The position numbers and the translations under genes were made by a program. This document shows, piece by piece, positions 33,065 through 45,700 of a stretch of DNA of 64,000 bases. This stretch comes from Coenobita brevimanus. Taxonomy: Eukaryota > Arthropoda > Malacostraca > Decapoda > Coenobitidae. The stretch is taken from NCBI GenBank assembly GCA_032717465.1, contig CM064667.1:4551783-4615782 (forward strand), in the 5' to 3' direction. How positions within the stretch are numbered: position 1 is the stretch's first letter; each line of letters begins with the position of its first letter. The notes under the pieces were generated by a model, which saw only the letters and a program-made list of their open reading frames with translations, was not told the origin of the DNA and searched no databases.

Positions 33065-33856
33065 TGTTACATAGCCTATGATTTCATCATCCTTTGTGTA
33101 ATTTTAACGCACAGTATGCTGCATGTTTGATCACGAGCGTGTTCTGCCTCAGTCCCCCCCTTCTACCGTTATAGTAGAGTAATTTGTCCTTTCTGTTGTT
33201 CAGAGCGGGATTCTCAACTCTTTGTCCCCATGGCTTCATTTGCGCGTCCTTCTTACAAGTTGTATCAAGCTCTGCTGGCCCCTATATAATGAGCTCAGTC
33301 TCTGCTTCATTTCCACTTAGATCTGCTCCTCATTTTGTTCACATCTCTGTCCTCCCCTGTACAGTTATTATTGAGTGCTCAGGAAGTCTCCAACCATCTA
33401 GCAGCTGTGTAATTTGAGTATAACTGTTATTGCATTTTTTCTTGTACTGTATAGCATAAGTTTAATTTGTAGGTCTAGTGAAGTTTTTGTAATTCATGTA
33501 AGGTTCTTGTTGTCAGCAATTATTAATAATAGTTTGTATCTGTAATAATTTATCTTGCATTAACTGAGCATTACCCAGTGTATTTTCATTTTATCAGGGC
33601 TGACTTAGATAAATTTACTCTTGCTAATTTCGTGTTAATAGAGGCTATTGCAGTTAACCATATATTTAACCTGTTTTTTGCCATTACATTATCCTTATGA
33701 GTCCTGAATGTTTTGTTGTTAGTTTGAGCATTAAACATTAACTTGTAATTTTACCTAACTCTTTTATTTTGAACCTGGAACTTTACGGGACAGTAGTGAT
33801 TTTTAGTACTCGTATTCTCACTTAAAGTGTACATTATCTTTCGCTGTTCCGTAACA
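33065..33856 (+). repeat. 3' LTR of Gmr1-like element, unit 2
   Basis: 792 bp, 3'-type diagnostic bases, followed by GCGT (33857-33860). Confidence 0.92.
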
Positions 33857-33860
33857 GCGT

Positions 33861-36800
33861 GCAATGGGAGATGGTGTTGGGGTGTATCTAGAGGGTGGGT
33901 GTGAAAGACGTCCTGATCTGGTGGTGGTGTTAGTGAGTGTGGGTGTGGGTGGTGAGGGTGGTTGTGCACGTGGTGGTGGTGAGGGCGTATGGCTGTTAGG
34001 GGGGGAGGCGAGTGGGGATGCGGTGTGGCACGTATAATGAGAATGGTCATGGGGGAGGGGGGGGTGTATAGGTGGTAGGGTGGTGAGTGGTGAGGTCTGA
34101 GGAGGTGGTGGCTTTGGGCGGTGGTGGTGATGTAAGCAGTGGAGGCAGTGTGGTGCGGGAGGTGGTGGGTGGACAGGTGGTAAGGAGGTGAGTTGTGGGT
34201 TGTGAGGAAGTGGCGGTGTCAGGAGGTGGTGGTGTTGTGTTGGGATCGGGTGTGTTGGGGGGTGGGCTGGCCGTTGGTGAGGTGGAGGGTGGGGGTGAGA
34301 AGGAGTAGGAGTTGGAGTGTGGGAGGTACTTCTCGGAAGGGTCAGTATGGACAGGTGTGTGGGAAGAGGTGCGGGGCGGGCGGGTGCGGGGGTGGTCATT
34401 GTTGGGTGGGTGGAAGGGTCGCACGTGTCGATTTCGGTATGTGCGGTGTTGTCCTTGTTGGTCGATGATGACTTGGTAGGGGTTGGGGACTTGAATAATT
34501 TTGAAGGGGCCATTGAATCGGGGGGAGGTCTTGGAGGGGGCGGGCAGGTGTGCAACGACTACAGACTGACCCGGTTTGTATGGGTTGGAGTGATTCGTGT
34601 CAGGCGCCAGGTCTTGTTGAGCGTGTAGGTGGTGGAGGCGGCATTTGAGGTGGTGGAGAGGGTCGGTAGTGGAGGGCCGGGTGGGTGGATGGAGGTGGTG
34701 GCGGAGTGGTAGGAGGAGTGGGTTTTCATCGAAAACTCGTTCATGTGGTGTGGTCCCGTCTTCTCGTGGGCATGTATTTAAGCCCCATTGGATAATCTTG
34801 ACGAGGGCAGGCCAATCATCGTTCCCTGATTGCATAATGCGTGTTGCGGACCTGGTTCATGAGGGAGCGATGGCTCCTCTCACAGATGCTGTTACCTTGG
34901 GGCCAGTAGGGGGATGATTGAGAGATATGGTATCCAAATATATTCGCCAGTTCTTCCCAGACGTTGCCAGTAAATTCTGGGGCATTATCCGAGTGCAGTG
35001 CTTGGGAAATACTGAAATAGGGGAAGACATGGCGGGTGAGGGCGTCGGCGATTGATACTGCACTGTGATCCTTGGTGGGGCATGCGATGATAAACTTTGA
35101 ATACTCATCCACGAATGTGATAATGTATTTGTACCCTGCTTTGGGTGTGAGGGGGCTGACGACGTCTAGGGAAAGTAACTGCCAGGGTTTCTGCGCTGTT
35201 AATTTTCCTGAAGGGCCGGGTTTGCGAGTGATGTCCTTTCCTAAAGCACAGGCGCGGCAGGATTGTATGATGTTCTTGGCAATGGTAGATGGGTTAGGTG
35301 TCCAGTACATGTCACTAAAGACTTGTAGGAGTTTCTTATTAGTGCCCAGGTGGATGCCATTGTTGGCGTGGAGGTGTAGCATAGTGTCGTGGGCGGTGGT
35401 AGGGCTTAGGATGATATGTCCGTTGGGATCGAACAGGTGCTCGCCGTGTGGGTGGAGTTTGGCGAATGTGTTCGGCCGGATCCAGGTAGGGCGTTGTTTG
35501 TTGTGCCACATTTGGATTAGGTCTGGCTCTGTTGAAATTGCATTGATTGGTAGACGGGACAGGGCGTCGGCGTTTGTGTGGAGTTTGCCTGGTCGGTATG
35601 AGATCTCAAAATCGTACTCCTTGAGTGTTTCTCGCCATCGTATGAGTTGCGCGTTGGTGGTGTTTGACTGACGTAACCACTGTAGTGATTGGTGGTCCGT
35701 AATGACTATCACATGGGTGCCTGAGATGTAGGAACGGAAGTAATCGAAGGACCAGATGATTCCCAGGCACTCTCGCTTGGTGGTCGCGTAATTTCGTTCT
35801 GCAAATTTTAAGGTGCGGCTGGCACAGGCGATGATATGCTCGCGGCCGTTTTGCACTTGGGCAAGGACAGCCCCAATGGCAATGAGCGAGACGTCGGTAT
35901 ACAGACGGAATGGGAGGTTGTAATCTGGGAAAGTGATGATGGGGGCAGAGGTTAGCTTGGACTTGAGAGTGGTGAATGCAGTTTTCCTTGGTTCGGTCCA
36001 AATGAATGGTTCGACTTTTTTTGTTAGGTCATGTAGGGGTTTGGCGATGTCTGCAAATCCTTTGACGAACTGCCTGTAGTATGAAGTTAGGCCTAGGAAG
36101 GCTCTAATTTCGTGTACGTCACGAGGTAGGGGAATGTCGGCGATCGCACTTAGTTTTTCTGGGTCAGGGGAGATATCTTCAGCATTAATTAGGTGTCCAA
36201 GGAAAGAGACTGCTCTCCCGGCCAAGACGCACTTTGTTGGTTTAAGTTTGAGCCCTGCCTGGCGGATGCGTTGGAAAACTTGTATGAAGCGATGGAGGTG
36301 GTCGGGCAAGGTGTGACAGAAAACAATGACGTCGTCTAGGTACGCCAAACAAGTCTCCCAGGTTAGTACGCTGAGAACTGACTCCATCAGGCGGGAGAAT
36401 GTGGCAGGGGCGTTGCAGAGTCCAAAGGGAAGAACGTTGAATTCGTAATGCTTGAGAAGACGGTCTTGTGCTTGTCGTCTGGGTGGACAGGGACTTGCCA
36501 ATAGCCTGATTGCAGGACTAGGGTAGGGAACCAAGTCGACCCGTGTAGGGAGTCAAGCGAGTCATCAATCCTGGGTAGGGGCGTAGCGTCTTTGATAGTA
36601 ACGTCGTTCACTCTGCGGTAATCGACGCAAAAGCGCATGGTCCCGTCTTTCTTTCGCACGAGTACAACAGGTGAGGACCACGGGTTAGTGGAGTTGGAGA
36701 TAACGCCGGCATCAAGTATATCCTGGACCTGCTGGTCTTCTTCTGCCCGTTGTTTCGGATTTTTTCGTCGTGATGGTTGGCGAATTGGAGGTCCAGTTGT

Positions 36801-37818
36801 GTGTATCTCGTGGCTGAGATAAGTAGTGTGGCCAAGGTCTGTTGGGCTGAAGGAGAATAGGTCCTGAAAGTCCAGGAGGAGTTGAGGAGGCTGTTGGTTT
36901 GGGAAGGGGATAGATGTGATGGTAAGTCGGGGAGAGTGGGATGATCGGGGGGTGGTGATTGGCATGGTTCGGGTTCTTCCGTGTCGCCAATGATAAGCCC
37001 TCGTGGTAGGGTTAGTGGTGTTGTGGCGAGGTTTGCAATACGGATTTCATTGGCGTGTGGGGGAAGGAAGGTGGGTGACACTAAACAGGAGGAGAGTGGT
37101 CCAGTGGGTATGGATGGTGAAAAAAGAACGGAGGTACCTGAAGGTCTGTTAAGTTTTACCCAAGCTTCGTGGTGGGGTGGAATGGTGATTGAGGAAGCGA
37201 TAGTGGCAGGAAAAGATGGGGAGGGGTCCAGAACATGTGTAGTGAGGGGTGGTGATGGAGGGGGATGAAGTGAGCCGTTGAGTGAGGTTGGGTTGGGGTC
37301 ATATGTACAGGTGGGTTGGGACAGGTGAGTGTCCGGGGAGTGTGTGTGTCTGAGTGGTATGGGGAAGGTGGTGGTATTCTTCTTTTTTTTCTTCCAGATT
37401 TTTTTTTCTTGTTAATTGATGCTTGGTTGAGGCGGGCTGGACTGAAGTGGAGGCGGCACTGATGACAGTCAATTGTCGTGTGAAGTTTTTGGAGGAGGTC
37501 CAGCCCAAGATATCCATCATATTGATTACAGGTGGAATCGAATATGATGAATGGGTGGTTGGTGGATACTCGTTGGTGAGTGTTGGTTTGAAGGGCCCAT
37601 GTTTCCCCACGGATGGGTAGGGGGCCATCCCTCGCATCGATGAGGTTGGCTGAAGTGGGGAGAAGGGGGCCGAAGGCAGAGGTGTGGCGGGAGTAGAAGT
37701 GGGAGTAGAGGCACGACCTTACTGCTCCCGTATCTACCAGTAATCGTGCCTTGACCCTGTTCAGCCAAATCTTGTTGTAGACTGGGGGTCTGTAGCTGTG
37801 TGAGGTGGCCCCCGCCAC
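33861..37818 (-). pseudogene. pol of - strand gypsy element, unit 2
   Basis: Protease 37818-37156 (VDTGAVRSC), PR-RT linker/RT N-half about 37081-36387, RT-RH-IN 36534-34816, IN C-terminus and tail 34835-33861. In addition to the shared lesions it has a one-base deletion in the linker near 36885 (GTTGAGGAGG for GTTGTCGGAGG on the + strand). The RT catalytic Asp is Val (LVLQSGYW), and there are substitutions such as VVSPL for VVGPL next to the first integrase Asp. Confidence 0.87.
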
Positions 37819-37841
37819 TGTGGGAAGGTGCGGGGGCGGCC

Positions 37842-38725
37842 CTAAAAATCCATCTGCTGAGGTTGGGTGTGGTCGTCGTGTTCCTCGTCGTCCGGTCCTG
37901 GGTAGAGTAGTGGTGTCGCGTCGTCTTCCGGGGCATCATCGTCTGAGGAGGACACTTTTTTGTGCCCCTGGTGAAAGTTTCTGCGCCTGCTTGCCTTGAG
38001 CTGCTCTCTTATGTCATGCAGGGGGCAGGTGCGACTGCAGGCTGTGAACTCCCAAGGATTAATGGTAATCAGGTTGCCTTGTTTCTTGGGGTTGGGGCAT
38101 TTGTTCTGCGGGTAAGCCCTGGGCACAGTAGGAGGCGTCTCTGTAGGTGGCTGGTGAGGCGGTGGCTTAGATTTTGGTGGAGGGTTGTGGTTTGTTGGGA
38201 ATCTTGTCACCGCGTGAAGAGGTTGTGGTTTGGGACGGTCGGCAAGGAGATGTCTGACGAGTTGCAGGTCCTGGTCCATGTCCCCTGAGGGATCATAGAT
38301 CGAGAAGTGCTCCCTGACTGTGCTAGGGAGAATCCTCAGCAGGGCATTAAATGTGTGTATATCTCGGGCATTTGTAGTTGCCTCGGGATACCAGCGCTGA
38401 CGAGGCGCCGAGCCTGGACGAATGTGTCGTCTAGGTTACCGTCGTAGGTGAGGGCATCGAGTTGAGAGAGAGCGACAACTCTGCCTATGGACGGCATGAA
38501 AGCCTGTCTCACAATTTGTGAGAATTGGTCCCATGTCAGTTCTTGGAAGAATTTTGATGTGACACTGGCAATTATTTTACCCAGGTTAGGCAATGTGACT
38601 GCAATCTTTTCTTTGTCCGAGTCGAACCCTATGTCTAGGAGGGGTTTGACCATATCTAAATACACTTCAATGTCACATTGTTCCGGGTTGAATCTCGGCA
38701 ATTGAATGTGCGGTTTGGCTGCCAT
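37842..38725 (-). pseudogene. gag of - strand gypsy element, unit 2
   Basis: ATG at 38725; same split as in the other units (38725-38336 and 38279-37842), same frameshift signal at the end. Private TSKFFQELTW for TPKFFPELTW. Confidence 0.85.
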
Positions 38726-38792
38726 TGTACAAGTTTCCTTTTATCGTTCCTCCGTGCTTTTACTCAGATCCAGAACCACCGCTTGCCACCAG

Positions 38793-41164
38793 TGTTATGC
38801 TGGTGTTTTTAAGGCGACTTCTCGTCCTAAAAACACTAACGACTGAAGCGGGGTCCTCTTTCCGGACTGGAAGCAAAGCACCCACAAAGGAACAGGACAT
38901 AAAAACCAGGCAGTACACTTTAACTCATCTACTGCCTTAATTCTAACCTTTACAATAAAACACAGAGTGATATTTGAGATACAGGGGACTGGGACACAGA
39001 GTTAGCCTTCAGCACCACAAGATACAGTCACGCTTGGTACACAATACAATGCACATACAGGGATGTCTTGAATTATATATGTTATTGTCCGTATGTCACT
39101 TTTAGGCAGGATATACACTGAGTCGACAACAAAGAGAATAAACAAGATTGGAAGTCCGTAAGGGAAATACTACTGTAAATAAGACAGGGTGCGGATCGTG
39201 ACACTTAACACAGTCACTTAGTCGCGGCGACACTTACACACAGGCTTTTAATCTGCCCGCGCATCCTAGTCTCTATTCATTCACAGAAAGTTCTTTTATT
39301 GGGGGGACTCATATAATTACTCTAAGGTTCATTCTCTGTCCTGCCGGACACTGAGTTCTTTTGGACTATTGGTAACTGTTACTGTTTTCACACTGGTCTT
39401 CACTCTGTCACTGTTCACTGTTATTTCCCCTGGTTTGTTCCCGGCACAAGGGGCGTCACTATTTACCTGTATCTCCTGGGTAATGTTCACTCCATGACAG
39501 GGGCGTGAGGGGAAAACCCTAGGGGGACCCGGCCTGCAGAGGGCAAGGGATTACCCACAGGGGAGTCACTGCCTGGGTCACAGTCGTCAGTGAGATGCAG
39601 GAAGGCTCTTCTGTCTGGGGACCTCGACCTGAGAGGTGGCCCTCGAGTCGGAGCCTCGTCGGTGGGGTACAGGGAGGCCCTCCTGTCTAGGGGCCTCGAC
39701 CTGATAGGTGGCCCTCGGGATTGGGGCCGAACAGCTGGAGTAGTCGGGCCAGTCGTCTCTGGCTCCGCAGGGTGAGGGAGCCTGGGTCACCTTCGTCGGT
39801 AGCCGGTGGGTCTGGCCTGGGGTTCCTGGGACTGCAGGCGCCTATGGGGAGAGGCGCTGACAGGGCTGGGCTGCGGCAACTTCTCCGTCGGGACTCGGGC
39901 TGGAACAAGGATCTCCCAGGCGTAGGAGGTAGGTCCGATATCGGGTCTTGCCACCACTCTAGTGACACCTCCGGGGCTATTTTCCCAGGTGGTGACGAAG
40001 GGCTCCCACAGGGGGAAGAGGCTGGAGAAGGACTCACGTAGCCCGTGTCCTCTCCGGTACGTCCTGAGGCCAGAGCCTTGGGTCGCCTTACCCTGGTACG
40101 TACTTTGGCTGTGGCCGTGAGCCTACCCGTCATATGAGAAGCAACTGAAGGGCGTACAGGGCCGCTCCTTCCCCGCCACATATAGGGACCGTCGGCGTGG
40201 TGTTGCTCCCGTAGTATGGGAAAAGCAGGAGTAGGGGGCACAGAGGCCACACTCTCTCCAGTACGTACTGAGGCTATCTTCAGAGGCTTCTCTACCCTGG
40301 CACGTGCCTCAGCTGGAGCCGGACGCCTACCCGCTGTAACTTACAATACTTTTGTGATAGAAACTCCGTGTACAAAAAGATAGATAAGGAGTTTATTACA
40401 AGCTCACAGTAAAACAGTCTACCCGTGTCGGCTGTCTGCTAAGAACTGATGCAATAACGCCGTCTTCAGGCGTGGGAGAGCATACTGACCTAGCATATTT
40501 AGTGGGGGCATGTATGCATTGAGGGGGAACATATATACATCGGGGGTAGACATATTGTGGAGGGGGTACACTACTCCCCCGGGTAGCTGAGATGGTGTCT
40601 CCTGACACCAGGAGTTAATGGTGGGGAACATATATACATCGGGGGTAGACATATTGTGGAGGTGTACCCCCTCCACAATATGTCTACCCCCGATGTATAT
40701 GTGTTGTGGAGGGGGTACACCGCCTTACAAGGAGCAACTGAAGGGCGTACAGGGACGCTCCTTCCCCGCCATGTATAGGGACCGTCGGCGCGGTGGTGCT
40801 CCCGTTGTAGGGAAAAGCTGCACGTACGATAGCAGGGGCTCTTTTTCTCTGGTACGTACTTTGACAGTAGCCGGGAGCTGATCTTCCCGACGAGAAGCAA
40901 CTGACGGGGGAACAGGGCCGCTCCTTCCCTGCCACGTATAGGGACCGTCGGCGCGGTGTTGCCCCCGTAGGAGAGAAAAGCAGAAAGAGGGATGCACAGG
41001 GGCAACTCTCTCTCCGGGGTGTACTAAGGCCAGAGCCTTGGGTCTCTCTACCCTGGTGCACTCTCTTACGCTGTAGCTTTGAGCCTCCGGCCCTTGGGCC
41101 TCATGCCCTAGAGGGTGTAACAATAGCCGTCAATACGGTGTTACCTGGGACTGAATCTAGTTCA
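38793..41164 (-). repeat. Long LTR of - strand gypsy element, between units 2 and 3
   Basis: As in units 0 and 1 (alternative end at 41122). The hairpin is at 40628-40704, with one mismatch (G for A in the right arm). Confidence 0.82.
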
Positions 41165-41661
41165 GTCCCACCCCTATTCTGACGATGGTTGTCCCGCCCG
41201 CAAGGTAGTTGCCTTTCCCCGGTCACCTGGTGTTGGGGCAGTTGCAGGGAACAGGGGCTAAGGACAGTAGTGTCCTGGTGACCCATTTGACCGGGGTCAC
41301 TAACCCCACTGTTGTGTCCTATTGGGGTGGTGGTGTGGTAGCGGCCCGGTGGAGGGGTGGAGGGTGGCGAGGTGGGAGGTCCGGCATCGGGCATTTTACC
41401 ACCCACCATGGTGTAAAAGTCACGACCCCATGACTGGAGGTGGTATGTGGTGGAGGTGGATGTCTGGTGGGCCGGGGTGAGGTGTTGTAGGAGGCTGACC
41501 CAGTGGTTGGTGAAGGTGTTAGGCTCCTGGTGGGGGCTGAGGGTGAACCAGAGGGAGGATGGGTGGTCGGTCCGGCGTAGGAGGCAGAGGAGGTGGGGGG
41601 TCCCTCTGGTTCTGGCATGTAGGCGGTCATGGGGTAGCCAGTGTACTCTCATCACTTTCAT
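41101..41661 (-). CDS. ORF3 of - strand gypsy element, unit 2 to 3 junction
   Basis: 186 codons, open, with a few substitutions against the other copies (for example HARTRGTP for HARIRGTP and YTMVGGKMP for YTMEGGKMP). No frame lesions although pol and gag of the same element are broken; the copies are young, so this alone does not show selection. Confidence 0.55.
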   Translation of the reverse strand: MKVMRVHWLPHDRLHARTRGTPHLLCLLRRTDHPSSLWFTLSPHQEPNTFTNHWVSLLQHLTPAHQTSTSTTYHLQSWGRDFYTMVGGKMPDAGPPTSPPSTPPPGRYHTTTPIGHNSGVSDPGQMGHQDTTVLSPCSLQLPQHQVTGERQLPCGRDNHRQNRGGTELDSVPGNTVLTAIVTPSRA

Positions 41662-41875
41662 CTCGGGGAATGGTGCCTGATGAGGAGATGAAAGCTGAAT
41701 GCTGGAGAGTGACGGGAGATTGGTGGTTTTATGGGGGATGGGTCGGTGGGAGGAGCGTTTTACCTTGGAGAATTGGGACTTGGGAGGATTCCATCGTGCT
41801 TGGTGGAGGGGGAGGGTTATGGGGGAGGTGTCTGGGGTAGGGGGGGTTCATGGTGGTGTGTGGTGGGATGGGCGT

Positions 41876-42661
41876 TGTTACATAGCCTATGATTTCATCA
41901 TCCTTTGTGTAATTTTAATGCACAGTATGCTGCATGTTTGATCACGAGCGTGTTCTGCCTCAGTCCCTCCCTTCTACTGTTATAGTAGAGTAAGTTGTCC
42001 TTTCTGTTGTTCAGAGCGGGATTGTCAACTCTTTGTCCCCATGGCTTCATTTGCGCGTCCTTCTTACAAGTTGTATCAAGCTCTGCTGGCCCCTATATAA
42101 TGAGCTCAGTCTCTGCTTCATTGCCACTTAGATCTGCTCCTCATTTTGTTCACATCTCTGTCCTCCCCTGTACAGTTATTATTGAGTGCTCAGGAAGTCT
42201 CCAACCATCTAGCAGCTGTGTAATTTGAGGATAACTGTTATTGCATTTTTTCTTGTACTGTATAGCATAAGTTTAATTTGTAGGCCTAGTGAAGTTTTTG
42301 TAATTCATGTAAGGTTTTTGTTGTCAGCAATTATTAATAATAGTTTGTATCTGTAATAATTTATCTTGCATTAACTGAGCATTACCCAGTGTATTTTCAT
42401 TTTATCAGGGCTGACTTAGATAAATTTACTCTTGTTAATTTCGTGTTAATAGAGGCTATTGCAGTTAACCATATATTTAACCTGTTTTTTGCCATTACAT
42501 TATCCTTAGGAGTCCTGAATGTTTTGTTGTTAGTTTGAGCATTAAACTTTAACTTGTAATTTTACCTAACTCTTTTATTTTGAACCTGGAACTTTCCCGG
42601 ACAGTAGTGACTCTTAGTATTCTCACTTAAAGTGTACGTTATCTTTCTCTGTTCCGTAACA
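41876..42661 (+). repeat. 5' LTR of Gmr1-like element, unit 3
   Basis: 786 bp, preceded by GCGT (41872-41875). Mostly 5'-type diagnostic bases, but GTCCTTTCTG as in 3' LTRs. Primer site at 42668. Confidence 0.92.
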
Positions 42662-42742
42662 TAAATTTGGCGACCTCCTATCAGGATATTCAGGATATTA
42701 TCATAAGGATATTACTTGATATTTTGTGACTGTGATTTATTC

Positions 42743-45700
42743 ATGATGTCTACAACTCGTATTACTACACTTGATGAAGCCAAAGATTTTTTGTCAAATA
42801 TGCAAACAGTGTGTGATGTAGAAAACAGAACAAAGAATGAACTTAAGCTTGTTGCTCAACAATTGGGTATTGCTGTTCGCTCTCATCATTCTAAAGATCA
42901 AATTGTTGACATGATCAATGAAAGCTTGTTTAATGTAACTCCTCCAAATGAGCAAACGCAGATTGAATTACCTAAGTTACAGCTACCCCTGCAGGAGGCT
43001 CGTGTGAAGGAAGCTGAATTTCAAGCACGTGCTAAGGAGGCTGATGTTAAAGAGGCTGAGTTTCACGCACAAGTTGAACTTGCTAGGATTCAGGCAGACC
43101 ATGAGTATCGCATGAAACAAGGTGGAACTGGATCATCTAGCTCTGATGATTTTGATGTGGCTAAAAATGTTAAACTTGTCCCTCCTTTTAATGAATCTGA
43201 TTTATCAAAGTATTTTCAGTTGTTTGAGAGGGTAGCTACAGGTTTTAATTAGCCCAAAAAGTATTTGCCAGTACTCCTTCAAACTGTTCTCACCGGTAAA
43301 GCTCAAGTAACTTATGCATCTTTGCCTCAGGATCAATCTGATAATTAAGATGTAGTTAAGAGCTTGATTTTTAAGGCCTATGAGCTTGTTCCTGAAGCTT
43401 ATAGAGTAAAATTTAGGACAACTTACAAGCAAGATAAGCAATCCCATGTTGAGTATGCAAAAATCAAAGAAGATCTGTTAGAGCAGTGGTTAAATTCTAA
43501 GAATGTGGATTCTGATTTTGGTAAATTTAAGCAGATGATTTTGCTGGAGAACTTCAAGAGGTGTATTTATAAAGATGTAAGCCTATATCTTGATGAGAAA
43601 AGAATAGATAATTTGTCTGATGCTGCAATTTTAGCTGATGAATATGTTCTCACTCACAAGAGATATTCTAAAGAAAAAGGGAAAGCTGAGAGTAAGTACG
43701 TTGCCTCTACTCAGAGTACAGGTAAGAAGAAAGAGAATAAAGATGATGTTTCTCAGGAAGTAAATACCAGCTTCACCTCTAGATTTCAGAAAAGTAAATG
43801 TACTTATTGTAGTAAGCTTGGTCATACTACAGAGAAATGTTTCAGGAGACAGCGTGATGTGAACAAAAAGGAGTCTTTAAATATTCAGTCAATTGGTCTA
43901 GTGTCCACCCTTGAGAGTCCCCAGAATTCTTTAACTGAGTTAACTGAACCTGCTTTGAGGGGTAACTTAAATTCTCATGATGGAGCTCCTTTTTTGAGCA
44001 GTAACGTGGGTGACACTCTCAAGAGTTCATGTGCTAATTTCCTGTCTGATGGTTTTGTCAGTCCTCTGGACAGTAATGACAGGAAATCAGTTAAAATATA
44101 TCGTGATACAGGTGCTTGCCAATCCCTTATGCTGACCAGTGTTCTAGGCTCTAATGTTAATTCCTCTGATGAAACTGTAATCTTACAAGGTGTAGGGAAT
44201 AATTACTTCTCTGTCCCTCTGTGCAGAGTGAATTTAGAGTCTGGTTTTCCTAATGGTTCCGTTATGGTTGGGTTGGTTGAGACACTCCCAATGTCAGGTG
44301 TAACTTTCTTACTTGGAAATGATATTGGTGGAAGTCAAGTGTGTCCAGCTCCTCAGTTGTCTAGTGAGCCAGTGGCCGCGACCCAGGATTGTTATGTCCC
44401 TGATGTGTTCCCTGCATGTGCTGTCACTAGGGCTAAGTCTAAAGTTACTGGTGATTTAGAGGATAATGATGATGATGATGTTATCCTAGCTGACACTTTT
44501 CTTGCTAATTTGGACCACTCACCAAATGAGGCAGTACCTCGTAGTGTTGATAATTTGTCTCGTCAAGAGTTGGTTGAGTTGCAGGTTGCTGACCCTGAGT
44601 TGAAAGGTCTAGCTAACTCTGCTTACAGTGAAGAAGAGTCAGCCGGTGCTTCTACTTGTTATTATGTAAAGTCAGGAGTACTTATGAGGAAATGAAGACC
44701 CCCAACAGCATCAGCCGACTGTGAATGGGAGGTTGTACATCAAGTTGTCATCCCTCGTGTTTGTAGGCAGGATATCTTTAGAGTGGCTCATGATTCCAGT
44801 TTGGCAGGACACCTTGGAGTGAGGAAGACTGTGGCACGCATTTTGAAACACTTCTACTGGCCAGGTATCTTCAGGGATGTTTCCTGGTATTGTAAGTCTT
44901 GTCACACCTGTCAAGTTGTGGGGAAGTGTAATCAGGCCGAAAAGGTTGCACCTCTAGTTCCCATTCCTCCTTTTGAGGCGCCTTTCACCCATGTGTTGGT
45001 GGATATTGTGGGCCCTCTTCCTAAGACTTCTTCAGGATTTTCTTATGTGTTGACCCTGATTGATATGGCTACTCGTTATCCTGAAGCCATTCCACTTAGA
45101 AATATCTCAGCAAAGAACGTGGTTAAGGAAATGCTAGGGTTCTTCACAAAGTTTGGTCTGCCCAAGGAGGTACAGTCAGACCGGGGAAGTAATTTCATGT
45201 CGAATGTTTTCAAGCAGTCTCTGAAAGAGTTGGGCATCACCCAGATCACGTCTTCAGCTTACCATCCCCAGACCCAAGGAGCGTTGGAGAGATATCATCA
45301 AACACTCAAATCGATGCTCAAGAAATACTGTTTGGAACATCAGAAAGACTGGGATAAAGGTCTTCCATTCGTTGTATTTGCTGCAAGAGAATCTCCAAAT
45401 GAATCACTGGCCTTCTCACCTTTTGAACTACTGTTTGGCCATGAAGTAAGAGGACCCCTTCAGCTACTCAAGGAATGCTGGCTGTCGGAGGAAGATGACG
45501 TCAACCTGCTGGAGTATGTGATGAAGTTCAAAGAACGGCTGTCCACTGCTTTACAGTTGGCGAGAGAGAATTTAGGAGCTGCTCAGGAGAAGATGAAGAC
45601 TTCGTATGATAAGAAGTCCAGGTTACGCCACTTTCAGCCAGGAGATCAGGTTTTGATTCTGCTACCAGTTCATAGGCAACCTCTTCAAGCCAAGTTTAGT

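Larger units (their letters stand above)
27571..41875. repeat. Composite retroelement unit 2 (complete)
   Basis: 14,305-bp period with the same internal order. Private changes include a one-base loss in the Gmr1-like integrase and a one-base loss in the - strand PR-RT linker near 36885. Confidence 0.95.

Noticed and set aside
13267..41875. The tandem units as a simple assembly duplication
   Set aside because: Each unit has private indels, stops and substitutions, with sites of conflicting grouping. Identical copies would be expected from a pure artefact. Wrong joining of dispersed copies cannot be fully excluded.
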